From positions 11,725,048 through 11,789,047 of the forward strand of contig NC_084772.1 in NCBI RefSeq assembly GCF_028858725.1: a stretch of 64,000 nt of DNA. Reading direction: 5' to 3'. The notes beneath the pieces were generated by a model. It did no database searches. It was not told the origin of the DNA and saw nothing but the letters and a program-made list of their open reading frames with translations. The DNA is from Colius striatus (taxonomy: Eukaryota > Chordata > Aves > Coliiformes > Coliidae). Every line of letters starts with the position of its first letter. The first letter of the stretch is position 1. Positions 53,571-64,000 of this stretch are shown one piece after another. Both the position numbers and the translations under genes were made by a program.

Positions 53571-54025
53571 GTTTTCCAGTTTTAGCTGACTGGAGGACAC
53601 ACAAAATGAGCTGCCTGTGTGACCACTGCAGAGTAGCTCACCTATGAGGTTCTGCTCAGCAGTGGGGATTTTTACTGTAAAAGAAAGGAAGTTCAATGGA
53701 AGCAGGCCCTGCTACTCCTATAGTTGAGTATGCATTATCCTTCTGAATCCTGAAAATACTCACACAAATTTTTACCTTACAGTCTGATCCTCTTTGACAG
53801 ATCCTTGTGCTCTTTCAGTGCCTCTTTTTTTAATTCTTTGGGAATGTGTGCAGATATGAGTTTCCAAACTTGTGAGTGTGATGGCAGAGACAGTGAGTGC
53901 AAAGTGAGCAAACAACTTTGAAAAGTAAAATTTCAATCACTGTCCAGCATTTTTAGTGATACAGAAACATAACTGGTTTATAACATTAAGAGTGTCATGT
54001 TGGAGTGTTATGTATTTCTAATGAG

Positions 54026-54031
54026 AATAAA
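54026..54031 (+). terminator. DPY19L3: candidate proximal DPY19L3 poly(A) signal
   Basis: AATAAA followed by GGTTGGAGCATGCTTGGT, a GT-rich downstream element. It would give a 3'UTR of about 0.75 kb. Confidence 0.5.
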
Positions 54032-55940
54032 GGTTGGAGCATGCTTGGTACATGTTGCATGTTTGTATCCTCGTAAAATGCTCAGAACAAACACAAATGC
54101 AAATTTCTCAGCTTAGATTCTCACAACACTGTTTTCTGTATTTGCTTTCTGAACCACAGGGGATCCTTTTCTCCCTCTGTGAATTGCAGTAGGATACCAA
54201 AATTGAACACTGCCAACCTTACAAAAGAAAAATTCATCTCTAAAATCAGCAGGAAACTTAGATATTGAAAATATGTTCAGGTATTAGGGCTTCACTTTAC
54301 AGTTCAGACACAAAACTGTATATATCTTTTAGCACAAAATCACTGTGTCCTTGCTTTTATAAAAAAAAAAGATAAATACTACAGTTATTTTAAATTGACT
54401 TGGAAAAGAAAGTGAAGACAGATCTCAATCCTGAGAACTTTGTGATTTGTTTGTACCCTTTGTCTTTTTACCAGCCAGAACTTTGAGTTATGTTGGTTTT
54501 CTAAATGCCACGTGGATAACACATGACTTGTGTGGTTTAGCACTGCTTTGGTTTTGTATTGAAATTAGAGATAAAGTCTGACTGGAAGTCTAACAGTACT
54601 CTTCAACTTTAATTAGACATCCACTAGGATTATTTGTTTCTTACGAAAAGCAGATGTTATAATCAAGTGCCTCTAGGCCAATGTTGAATTAACGTTTGAA
54701 CACCTCTAAGAGTGTTTCTGGCCTGTGCAAATAACTCAGTTATCATAATTACCACTGCAATTAATTTCTAATGATGGGAAATTTAAGTGCTACTGCTAGC
54801 AAACTCCACATTTAATTTAATCAAGATGTGTAATGAGATCAGCTTTCACAACTCAGCTGTGTTCCAATTCCAAACGATTTAAATGTTTTTCCTTTTCAGT
54901 TGTACTAAGGTAAATTACTGAAGAGATGGAGATGGTTATGTCAGATGCTCAAACAATTTTATATTCAGTAAATACCCATTAAACAATGTTCAACATCTTT
55001 CTGTACTTTCCTGCTAGCAGGGAAGTGTGCTTTAATCAGACAGTATTTAAATCAAACATTGACAGTAGCCAGGTTGTTAAACTGAGCAGCTGAAACTCCT
55101 GAGTAATTTCTAGTCTGTATCCCTTAATGAGGTTGGAGACCACTGCAGTTTAACATAATAAAATAATAAAACATTGTAATCAGTATTAAAACTTTAATTA
55201 GGCCTGCAGTGATGCATGCCTGTTCTTGCTGGAAGCATGGGTCAGTGAATCCCTCAGCAAGTGCCTTACAGTAATTGAAAACAAGCACACGTAAGGCAAA
55301 ATATGTCTGGGTGTTATTGTCTTATTTCAAAGTGTGGTTGTGTCTTTCTTTAAAGGTGCAGGAACTTTCCTCTTATTGCAGTGAGAACCAGTGGTGCCCT
55401 ATCAGTTTCACAATTTACTTGTAGGTAACAGCTGAGAACAAGAAGTCCTGACTCTAACAGCAGTTATTTTTAAACAGAATCTTTAAATACAGTCCCTGAT
55501 ATTAGCAAAGGAGAAATGTAACCTTTTCACAGAAACTACCAAGTGCACGTGTTTGGTTTTTCTTTGCCATTTTCTAAGAACAAAAGAGCCCCCGTGCCAT
55601 CCCTGGCCCTGGGAAAACATAACCAAGAACTGTCCCGATCCAGAACCACCCCAGTAACATAGTTTCTTCTTGCAACAGAAATATCCCCAAAGTGACCCAC
55701 CAGAAATCTAAAGTAGTAAATACAAAAAAACACCATTTTGGAGATTGCTTCACTCTTGCAGCTCCTATCCTTGAAAGCCACTTGTGACACTTTCAAACAA
55801 CTCCAGCAGCTGCTGCATCAGAAAAATACAATACTGCAGGGAAGAGGGTACCTCAGTGACTGTGCAGTACAGCCTTCAGGAAACTCATCTCCTGTAAACA
55901 GTAAGATAAAAAACACCAAGGAACAAAAGCACTTACCACC

Positions 55941-56002
55941 TGAGAGGAAAGGTGAGACTTGCAGGCTGAGAGGAAAGCTGAGAGGGAGCCTGAGACTTGC
56001 AG
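55941..56002 (+). repeat. imperfect purine-rich tandem duplication
   Basis: TGAGAGGAAAG and TGAGACTTGCAGG each occur twice in an interleaved pattern of about 25-36 bp period. It resembles unequal slippage of a short unit. Confidence 0.7.
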
Positions 56003-56522
56003 GAGGCAGGTGGTGGTGGGTAAGTTGATAATTATTTTCTCTACTTCCTGGGTCTTGCTGTCATCTATATGCACTTCTTTTTTTTTTTTTTTTAAATAGC
56101 TACCTGTTCCTGACCTCCATAATCCCAATGCACCTTATTTGCAGTGTGTGGATGCTGTGGCATCGCTGTTTCATTGTGTTGGGTTTGATCAACCCCCAGG
56201 AGCAACCCTCCTGGCAATGCATTTACCCCAAGTCCTACAAGTAACTGGCAAGGGGAATGGCATGTCAGGACTCCTTGTGTTACCTGTTGTCTGAAAGGCC
56301 TTCTGAGCTGTGTGTTATCAGTGGAACTGTGGTATGAATTCTCTTTTTTTTAGATCACAGAGACAAAATGTTATCAAGTAGCCAGAATGCTTTAGGGGAG
56401 AAAAGTGTTTTGAGCTCCATGAGTGTATTTTCATTTCCTTTTCCAGTGTTCTGCTGGTGAGATCTAACACAGTTATTTTATAGTATGTTGTTGTAAAGAG
56501 ATGTATTGACTATTGTATACTA

Positions 56523-56528
56523 AATAAA
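56523..56528 (+). terminator. DPY19L3: candidate distal DPY19L3 poly(A) signal
   Basis: AATAAA with an upstream TTGTA-type element (ATTGTATACT) and a strong GT-rich region downstream (TTGGTTTCTGTTGGGATGTG). This is the best-looking plus-strand poly(A) site in the window. No other plus-strand gene precedes it, so it is assigned to DPY19L3. Confidence 0.55.
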
Positions 56529-56540
56529 TTGTGTAATTTG

Positions 56541-59500
56541 AAAATCCCTTTTGGTTTCTGTTGGGATGTGTTGAGAAAGGTGCCATGAGGGAACCTCCTT
56601 CGTTTCAGTCTGTGTGGAGGAAAGCAAATCAGTTTTCAGCAGGAAGTTTTTGCTTTTCTTAAGCTTGCTACATTGCTTATATCACTGACTTTTTGAATCA
56701 TCTTTGTGTTTTAATAGCTTGCTGGACCTCCTTTTTCTGTTACAAGTTAAAGGTGTATCTGCCATGGCTTTTGCCAGTTATCACCCAAAACACTTTAGCC
56801 AGGTCAGTAGGCTGAGGTTGTTAGTCCATGTAATATCATTTCCTTTGACCAACAGAGGTCTGTTTATTTTCAGGCTTTAGTATTCTTACTCAATGAAAAG
56901 AAATATGTATTCTGTGAGAGAAAAAATACATCTGTTGAGTGCTTTATTTGAAGTAGATGTCCTGCTGTAGGTCAGCTTTTCAGAGTCTGCGTGTTCATGG
57001 GCTGTGTGGAGCTGCACCTATAGCTGTCCAGAGACTGTCATCCATGGTGCCTGAGTGCAGCCACATCTTCATATGTGCAGTACTGCCATTAACGGGAGGG
57101 TATGGGGTTAATTAAGTACAGACAAGACTTCTATAAGATTAATTAATGCAATCTAATCATTACATTGCAGAGAGGGGACTCTGAGTTCCAGAGAACAATG
57201 TTTCTCAAAACCTCCTCATGTATCAACAGTTACTATTAGCATGGTACAAGGTGTTTCTTTAAATCCCCAGGAAAAGGCCACAGTTTTTAACATTTCTGTA
57301 ATGAAGAAAATACTCAACTTTCTTCTGCTGGCCTAATCCTGCTCCTTTCACAGCCATGGTTTCCCTTCTAAACCTGCTGGCAGTGGTCTGCAGGTCAGGC
57401 CTAGGGACAATCAGCTTTCACATGGCTTTGCTGCATGTTATATACTTGGAATGTTATTTTAAGAGGAAAACCAGAGAGATTAATGTAGTTGACAGGCAGG
57501 CAGATTAAATACTAATATCCACATGATTATTTAAATTTCAGACCTTTACAAGTATTTTATACTAAATAAAATGTTCTTACTACATGTTTAAAGTCTGTAA
57601 AGAACGTGGAAGAAGATTAATAGAAGTCCCAGATTACTGAAAATCCCACTACCTAGGGACCCAATGATTTTCTTTATTCCATTTTTTTTCTTCCCCCTCA
57701 CCCACTGCAGAGTTTTCAGTTGCCAGCCCAGCTGTTGCTGTCCTTGAGCAATGTCAGAGCAACCCTGAGAGAAAGTTTTTTTGTAGAGGTCCTGAAATAT
57801 TTGTATGTGTCTGTGTAAGTGCAGAACAAGTGAAGATATGATTTCAGAAACTGCACAGTAATTAAAAGAGCAGCATGCAAATTAAAACAGATAAATTAAG
57901 TCATTAGTAATCCCTAGAAAAAGTGGGCTTTAGTAGGGCATGACAGCTGCAAATGAGGATGTCCTGTTACTGATATTGGATCTACTCAAGTTCTTACAGC
58001 AGTTTTCTGCCCTTTTAGTTTATACTGTATATTCTGTAAAGCTAATGGCAAACTGCAGTCACACCCGCAGCTCCAAGGTCATGGTTGTTATTTCTGCTTG
58101 TTTACAAACTACTGCCATGGCTGCAACAGGGGAAACAGCAGTAGCAGAGCAGCAGCTTTCAGGATGGCTTCCACACTGCTTGTTTGGGGCTGGAAATGGA
58201 GACATCTGAACCCACACAGCCCAGCTGCAGAGCTGTGTTAGGGCTTGCTTTTGCCCTTACCCAGTGGGCAGTGAAGTACTTCGTTGCTGGAGTAAGAGCT
58301 TCAACAAATGGGACCAAGACCTCCCTCTCACAGAGTACTCTGTAGTCAGGTTATTTGGGCACATTTTAAGGAAGGTGAGAAGGTCAAAAATTTTCCCAGG
58401 TGTTTAGTAATTGGTTTAACTGTGACACATTTAGAGCAAAGTACCCCTGGCTCCTCTGCAATTGCATGTTGTTGCAAACCTTCACTTGGTAGTCAGGTGG
58501 GAGTGATTTAAGGTCACAGGCTGGGGAGGAAGAGGAAAGTAATTGGAGTCTTTTGAGATGTATTAGTGACTTGCAATTTGTCTTGCACAGCAAGCCTGGA
58601 GATCTTTTGACCATCTGCCTTCTGTACTGGTGTGTGTCCTAGTGCACCCTGGGAATGTTAAGAATCACTGTGGGGATCCTACACATCAGCTTCTTCCCAG
58701 CACCTAAAATCCCAGAACAGGGAGTTCACCTATGGTAGCACAACTTGGGGAATTCTACAGAACAGAAAGTAAAGAATTTTTTGTTTTCTTAAGAGTCATT
58801 GTCTTTTTTGCAAGAACCACAACCATGCTCTATGCACAAAGCACCTGGGCATCTGAGGAAGGTACTGGTCTGTGTCCTCAGACAGCTGCAGCTGGTGGGA
58901 AAACTCAAAATAAGGTGTCGTGTGAGTGTGTAACCAGAGCTGGAGTGCAGGCAGTGAGGAGGCACACCCGCTGCTCCCCTCACAGCCTGGCACACACAGC
59001 AGCAGGCACCACTCAGGGCTGTACAAGCAGCTGATCATGGCTGAGAGGAGTAACTCAATGGAGGCCAAGCTTTAGTCAATGTTCAGCATGTGGAAGGAAG
59101 AGACATCATCTGCAGAAGGCTCATTTATTGTTCATATGGTGCCTTAGACACACGTGACACTGCACAGGCACAGACAGACAGTCCGTACCCCAAGGAACTC
59201 ACAAGCTAAAGGAAAGTAAAACTCACCAAAATGACAGTGTAGACAGAGTTAGGGAAAGAACATGAGATGTGCAGACAGAATCAGTGCTGTTTGGGGAATT
59301 TTTATTTCCTTCCTTTTCCCTCTCCTGTTGGTGACTGCTATGCTCATGAAATACAAGTGCTGACATACCTGACTTGTGACCATCACAAGGTATTTTTTCC
59401 TGTGTTTCCTTGTAGGTAAATACATCAGTAGAATTACAAAATCATAACTATGTACCACCTATGAATCAGAGCTATAAGGCATGGGTAAAACTGGCATTTA

Positions 59501-61040
59501 GCTTTTCCAGCTGGAAATGCTACATCAGCTGCAGTGTGTAATTGGTTAATTGTGTGCTCCAGAGCCTCCACTGTATGTCACACATACATGCAAGAACAAG
59601 GTACTGTGTGAACATCTCTCTTTATGGAAACATGCAAATCCATCTGGCCTGCAGACTGCATGGTCCTGTTTGTTTATGTGTTTTTAAATATATGTGTAAA
59701 TATAAAAAGGCCTCCCAAAACAAGCTACTGCTGCAAGTGTAAGCAAGGCAGTTTTAACATCTCTTACAGTAATGCATTGTTTTACACTTGTGTTTTAATG
59801 AAACGTTATCTTAGACTCTATGGAGATATTCATAGTCAGCTGACAATTTACATATTATCATAAAGAAACAGCCCAGACTGAAATGATGCTCTTGCTGCAC
59901 TTTGCTCTGTTTCTACATACAAATAGTCTAATATAAAAGAAAAAATCTAAATCAGTGTTCTGGAGCCTTTTCTCTTCCAAATATTGTTGTTTCTTTCAAA
60001 AAATTCAAAAGACTAGCTGGCCATTGAACAGTGTGAGAAGGGACCTGATCCTTTAGAGCACAATATTCCACCCCCTGCAACCCCTGTTAGTTCTGCCCTG
60101 GGTTCCTCTGACTCCACTGATCATGATTTTCTACTACACTGTATCAGAGGGAGGCCTGTATTATTCATGGCTTTTTGAAAATTACCATATCTGAAGTACT
60201 AGGACTTTTGTCAGGGTTTTGTTCACCACAAGATTTTACTTTTGGAAGCGCCAATACTGGGTGAATTTCTGTTTTGGATATAGGAAAGGCCTTCAGTCTT
60301 CCACGATCCTAAAGACACTCAGTATTTTGCCAGAACCCAAGGTACAGTGGGTCTTTGCTTCACTGAAAATGCATCTATGTCCCTGGTCAGCTCTTCCTGG
60401 CAAGGCAGTACCGGGCTACAATTGTAGCTGGTTGGTGCTTCTATAGAACAGCCAGTCTCCGGCCTCTCAAACCTAATTCTCACAGTGCTTCTATGAAAGG
60501 AGGTTTAGCAAAACCTGAGGGACAGGATTGTCAATGCAAATGAGCTGGTTCAGGCTGGTCCTTAGCTTAGGCCTAGTTTAGTAGCCCAGTAGAAATGAGA
60601 GATTATGGTGAACTGTGGTCTTTGCTCCTAAAATTCCCAACTAATGACCTTCGAGGCTAGAAAACCTGGTCTTTATTTTTGAAATTACTCAGCTGCAAGC
60701 AGCTTACTTGATGGGTCTAAATTCAATTTCTGCATTTATATGACAGCATAAAGAGATTGCACTAAGTTGTAACTAAGTTAAAGCTCACCATCCGTGTTCT
60801 CCATTCCTGGCTCCAGGGACCCTCATCCACACAACCTTCAGTGAGCAGGTGCTGTGACTGAGATAATACAATGTGGACTCTATTTCCACAAGAAAAAGAC
60901 AAGGTACTTTTTTCTTCAAACTGGTGAAGCTCCTACTGGAAAGGGTACACACAACATGCTCTATTCATGTGTTGAGAAGCATCTTAACTTATGTTCACAG
61001 GATCTCTCCACCAGTCCATTATTTCCTTAGTGACAAAAAG
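56541..61040. other. intergenic region between DPY19L3 and the cadherin gene
   Basis: Moderately AT-rich sequence with no recognisable gene. PDCD5, which follows DPY19L3 in human, was looked for and not seen. A possible old interspersed repeat lies near 59150-59260. Open frames such as 57940-58209 (89 residues) show no family similarity. Confidence 0.6.
59150..59260. repeat. possible ancient amniote interspersed repeat
   Basis: The stretch AGACAGTCCGTACCCCAAGG, then AACTCACAAGCTAAAGGAAA resembles a widespread old motif ('acagtccctgccccaaggagctcacagtctaa') seen in many amniote genomes. I cannot name the family with certainty. Confidence 0.35.
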
Positions 61041-61083
61041 ATCTATTTATTTCTTAAACACTGTCTCTGACCCCAAGTTCTCC

Positions 61084-61089
61084 TTTATT
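61084..61089 (-). terminator. candidate poly(A) signal of the cadherin gene
   Basis: TTTATT on the plus strand is AATAAA on the minus strand, about 230 bases after the cadherin stop. A second copy at 61046-61051 is also possible. Confidence 0.45.
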
Positions 61090-61316
61090 CTTTCCAGTAA
61101 GTTTATATCCCCAAATGTATATGTCCAGAACATCCCAAGATTAGCTCCTACTAATAAATTTTTCAATTAGATGCAACATGTGTCTCATTAGTGAGAATCT
61201 GACTGCCTGTCATAAGGGGAAAAAGAAAGGGGAGGTGGGGGTAGTGCACAGCAGGAGCGTGGAAAACCGTCCTTCACCCTCGCTCACGGAACTCTGAAAC
61301 CAGGAGCCCTGGTGAC

Positions 61317-61673
61317 CTACAGGTCTTCATCATCCTTATGTGAGTACAGTTCACTGAGCTTCTCAAACTTCGGGCCCCACTCTTTAATGTCATCATACGT
61401 TATCCCCTCATCGAGTCCATGGGAGCTGAGGGAGCTGAGGCTGCTGGCCACTGAGCCCGCTCCCTCTGTGCAGAACACCCGCGGCGTGTCCCGGGGGCTC
61501 GGGCCAGCACCACTGGCCACTGTTGACAAGTACTGTCCAAGGGCTGTGCCGGTGCAAGAAGAAGCTTCATGGAAGAAGCTGCCTGGATTTGGTGGGTTTT
61601 CTTTCTTCTTGTAGAGAGAATAGGCCGGGCTGGTTTGGATGGAGACCTGCAGCTCTGCCATGTTGTATGCATC
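61317..61673 (-). CDS. cadherin gene, last exon with stop
   Basis: The minus-strand acceptor TTTCTCGCCCCAG ends at 61674. The exon encodes DAYNMAELQVSIQTSPAYSL and ends HKDDEDL-TAG (61319-61317), 118 residues. An open frame extends further upstream to 61718, but this acceptor gives the right phase and restores the family's continuity (GGGEQDE to DAYNMAEL). Confidence 0.85.
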   Translation of the reverse strand, partial: DAYNMAELQVSIQTSPAYSLYKKKENPPNPGSFFHEASSCTGTALGQYLSTVASGAGPSPRDTPRVFCTEGAGSVASSLSSLSSHGLDEGITYDDIKEWGPKFEKLSELYSHKDDEDL

Positions 61674-63812
61674 CTGGGGCGAGAAACCGGTCACATTAAT
61701 GTTCTCCACAGGCCACACATTTCCCTTTCCACCACAGTGTGAGAAGCAGCAAAGCTGCAGCAGCCAGTTTGGTGTGAAGGATGGGCTCGTTCAACCAACT
61801 CGGCCACCTACTATGTGCCTAAAACCCAGTAGCAGCTGAGAATGCATGAGGAACACCTCTGCAGCCTGCCCTGCTGCAGTTAGGTTCAAAATCAAATCTG
61901 ATTTTTAATTAAAAGCTACATAAAAATGACAGAACTGCCTCTAATTTTGTTCTGAAATTCAGATCTGAATATTTTATCATTGTTATAGCTGGTAACAAAT
62001 CTGGCAACAAAGGTGAGAAAGGATATTCACCAACAGCATGTTAAAAGAAATATTTCTACATTAGTAGTTCAAACATCTGCTGTGCTTGCTGTTATAATTT
62101 TACCAGTCTGTGGAACAGTGGCCAGTCAGGTTATGTGGAAGTGCCAGGATTGGACTGTAACTGCCTATTACTGGGGAAAAAAAGTTCTTTCTAGCACAGC
62201 AGCAGTGAATGCTGTCTGATAATTGTGCCACCATTCCTGAAATGCAACTTCTGCCACTTAAGCTACTGAGACTGTTCGTGTTAATCACATTAACTGGTCA
62301 GAATCTTTATGCCAGCTGAAAGGAAGCTGTCCTATAGCATCCTTCACCTTCTGGCAACCCAAAGGTTGTGTCTCTGGACTGACTTACAGAGCAAGAAGAA
62401 TGCTGACAGGCTGTGTGAGACAGAACTCATTACAGCAAACAAATCGTTATTGGTACTGTGCTTACAGTCCATATGAACAGCAGCCACCACTGAGGAGCTG
62501 TCAGGGCAGCACCTCACAAAAGATGACATCTGTCCTTTGCTGAGCTGCACAGACCCATTTTATAAGAGATGATTCTGGGTAACTGTGGTGAGCTTTGCTG
62601 AACTTCAGACAGAGACAGAGAACTGCTGAAAAAAAGAAAACCCACCTACAGTCAAGAAACTATGTAAGGGGCACAACTGGGGTTTGGGGCAGGACTGCAC
62701 CACAGCATAGCTGCTTACTGCCATTCACCCAGAGAGCACACACAGTGATGAACAACGTGGGACCTACAGCATGGATGCACGTTCTAACCAGGTGCAGGCT
62801 GCCAGCAGAATCAGTGAAACAAGGCAACTCTGGGGTAAACAGAATTTAAATCCTAACACAGATTTAAGGATCATCCTTTCAGTGGATTGAGTGATATTAT
62901 AATCACCCTCCAACTGCTATTAGTTGTTCATTAAAATGAATAATATAAAATGATGCTGAGGGTCAGCAAACAATCTATTCAAATCACACATCTATGGGAT
63001 CTGCAGTTTCCTTTCAAAGTTCTGGCTTAAATTGACATGTAGAAATCCTTAAAACAGCCAGTAGAAATGTTAATGTTATCTGGTTTGGGTATAACCTGGT
63101 ATACTCTAAGTATAAACACAGCTTGTGTTCATTAGTGTGTTTCCAAACCAGAGATACGCAGAAAGGTTCTTCCACAACCACCATGTGCTTTAGGGCTTAA
63201 GTGGAATACGAGCAGCCCCTTACTTGCTTAACACATCCCACCTGAATAGCAGCTGTTGGGCACTAGCTGCAGCCAGAGACTGTCCCTAAGGAACAGTGCC
63301 TGCCAGGCCCCCTCCAGCCCGCTGTGCTCCAGCAGTAATAACCACTGAGAACCTCAGCATCTCCTGAGCCACAAAACCAAACCCAGCAGCTGTTAGTTCT
63401 TCACTGCTAAACTCATTCTACAGGCATTCTTAAATATGCACATAGGATCACTTGCGTTAAGAGACATTAAAAATTGATAGGCACTCTGCTTAAGAAACCT
63501 GCACCCTTTGTGTACATAACCTTGCAAATAATTCATCTACCAATTGCAGTAATGAATCAGCAGAACAAAGGGTAGGTCCTCAGTTATAAAGGAAAAGCAT
63601 AGAACATGCTGAGCCACAAGTCCCCTCTTAATCATAATGTAACACAATGATCCTTACTTCATCTTGCTCCCCACCCCCTTCTTCATTGTAGTTGAGGATA
63701 TTTTCTCTGATGTCCTCCAGCTCCTCACGATGTGCAGCCACGTGGGGAACTGCTCCACTCAGACCTTTGCGGGTCTTCCAGTGAGCCCACAGGAACACGG
63801 CAGCCAGCAGAG
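61317..63812 (-). CDS. cadherin-family protein, 3' end only (last two exons)
   Basis: Two minus-strand exons (63812-63658 and 61673-61317) join in phase 0 and encode the end of a transmembrane helix (ALLAAVFLWAHW), a basic stop-transfer (KTRKG), and a cytoplasmic tail of about 155 residues. DIRENILNYNEEGGGEQDE is the juxtamembrane p120-catenin-binding region (classical core YDEEGGGE, here YNEEGGGE). It runs directly into DAYNMAELQ, equivalent to the type II 'AFDxxALRN' segment. GAGSVASSLSSLSS is the Ser cluster of the beta-catenin-binding region, and ITYDDIKEWGPKFEKLSELY corresponds to the classical C-terminal 'YDYLNDWGPRFKKLADMY'. The middle of the tail lacks a recognisable 'IGNFIDENL...PPYDSLLVFDYEG' block. 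The extracellular repeats lie beyond the window, so the paralogue cannot be named. Confidence 0.85.
61674..63657 (-). other. cadherin gene last intron
   Basis: About 2 kb without a recognisable exon. Small open frames on both strands (62013-62849) have no similarity to cadherins. Confidence 0.75.
63658..63812 (-). CDS. cadherin gene, penultimate exon (end of membrane helix and juxtamembrane region)
   Basis: The acceptor TGTGTGTCTGCAG ends at 63813 and the donor after GATGAA is GTAAGG. The exon starts in phase 1 (last two bases of a codon) and ends in phase 0. It encodes LLAAVFLWAHWKTRKG, then the p120-binding motif. Confidence 0.87.
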
Positions 63813-64000
63813 CTGCAGACACACATGGGGCAGAGCAGAGCAGCAGTCAAAGAAACACACAAACCTTTTCTATACCCAAGTGCTGCAGGATGGCTAGAAC
63901 AGCCCATCTGTACCAGCACTACAGCCCTTCTCTGCAGCCCCAGGCTGGAGCTTTGTGCTTCTCAGCAAATGTTTGATTTTTGTAATCACACAGAAGGAAA
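63813..64000 (-). other. cadherin gene intron continuing beyond the window
   Basis: Sequence 5' (on the minus strand) of the penultimate exon. No further cadherin exon was seen before the window edge. Confidence 0.65.

Larger units (their letters stand above)
53304..56540 (+). other. DPY19L3: DPY19L3 3'UTR (probable extent)
   Basis: Non-coding sequence after the DPY19L3 stop. It contains an old CR1-like fragment just downstream of the stop (53495-53570) and an imperfect purine-rich duplication (about 55941-56002). The UTR would be about 0.7 kb with the first poly(A) signal or 3.2 kb with the second. Confidence 0.5.

Noticed and set aside
57940-58209. 89-residue open frame in the intergenic region
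   Set aside because: No recognisable similarity, no splice or promoter context, and a length expected by chance in several kilobases.
61674-61724. Longer last cadherin exon starting at an AG near 61725
   Set aside because: It would insert about 17 unrelated residues between GGGEQDE and DAYNMAEL. The acceptor at 61674 has a proper pyrimidine tract and restores family continuity.

Overview
The window is vertebrate nuclear DNA, almost certainly from a bird. The genes are split by GT-AG introns, the background is AT-rich with one sharp CpG island, and the interspersed repeats are 5'-truncated CR1 LINEs of the avian type. No bacterial, CRISPR or RNA-gene signal was seen.

Layout. (1) 1-17.8 kb: ZNF507, plus strand. 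All six coding exons are present (start 1171, stop 14235-14237, 983 residues by my count). It is followed by a long AT-rich 3'UTR that may end at the AATAAA at 17785. (2) 17.8-21.5 kb: a spacer with a 0.6-kb CR1 fragment, then a CpG island of about 1.1 kb (19430-20560), which is the probable promoter of the next gene. (3) 21.5-56.5 kb: DPY19L3, plus strand. All 18 coding exons could be joined in frame (start 21574, stop 53301-53303, 717 residues). Candidate poly(A) signals lie at 54026 and 56523. (4) 56.5-61.0 kb: intergenic. (5) 61.0-64 kb: the last two exons, minus strand, of a cadherin-family gene whose 5' part lies beyond the window. They encode the end of the membrane segment, the p120-catenin juxtamembrane motif and a short divergent beta-catenin-binding tail.

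The genes do not form a pathway. ZNF507 is a nuclear C2H2 zinc-finger protein. DPY19L3 is an ER membrane tryptophan C-mannosyltransferase. The third gene is an adhesion receptor tail. ZNF507-DPY19L3 is the same neighbour pair and orientation as on human 19q13.11, where PDCD5 follows. Here PDCD5 was not seen and a convergent cadherin gene follows instead.

The most interesting observations are a repeated intronic block flanking DPY19L3 exon 14, with a possible decayed second copy of that exon; a frame-neutral exon in ZNF507 that carries exactly one zinc finger; the cadherin with a shortened, divergent tail in a place not expected from the human map; and several very old repeats, one in the DPY19L3 3'UTR. 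I found no convincing wholly new system. The exon models come from reading splice sites and protein similarity by eye, without alignment software or transcripts.
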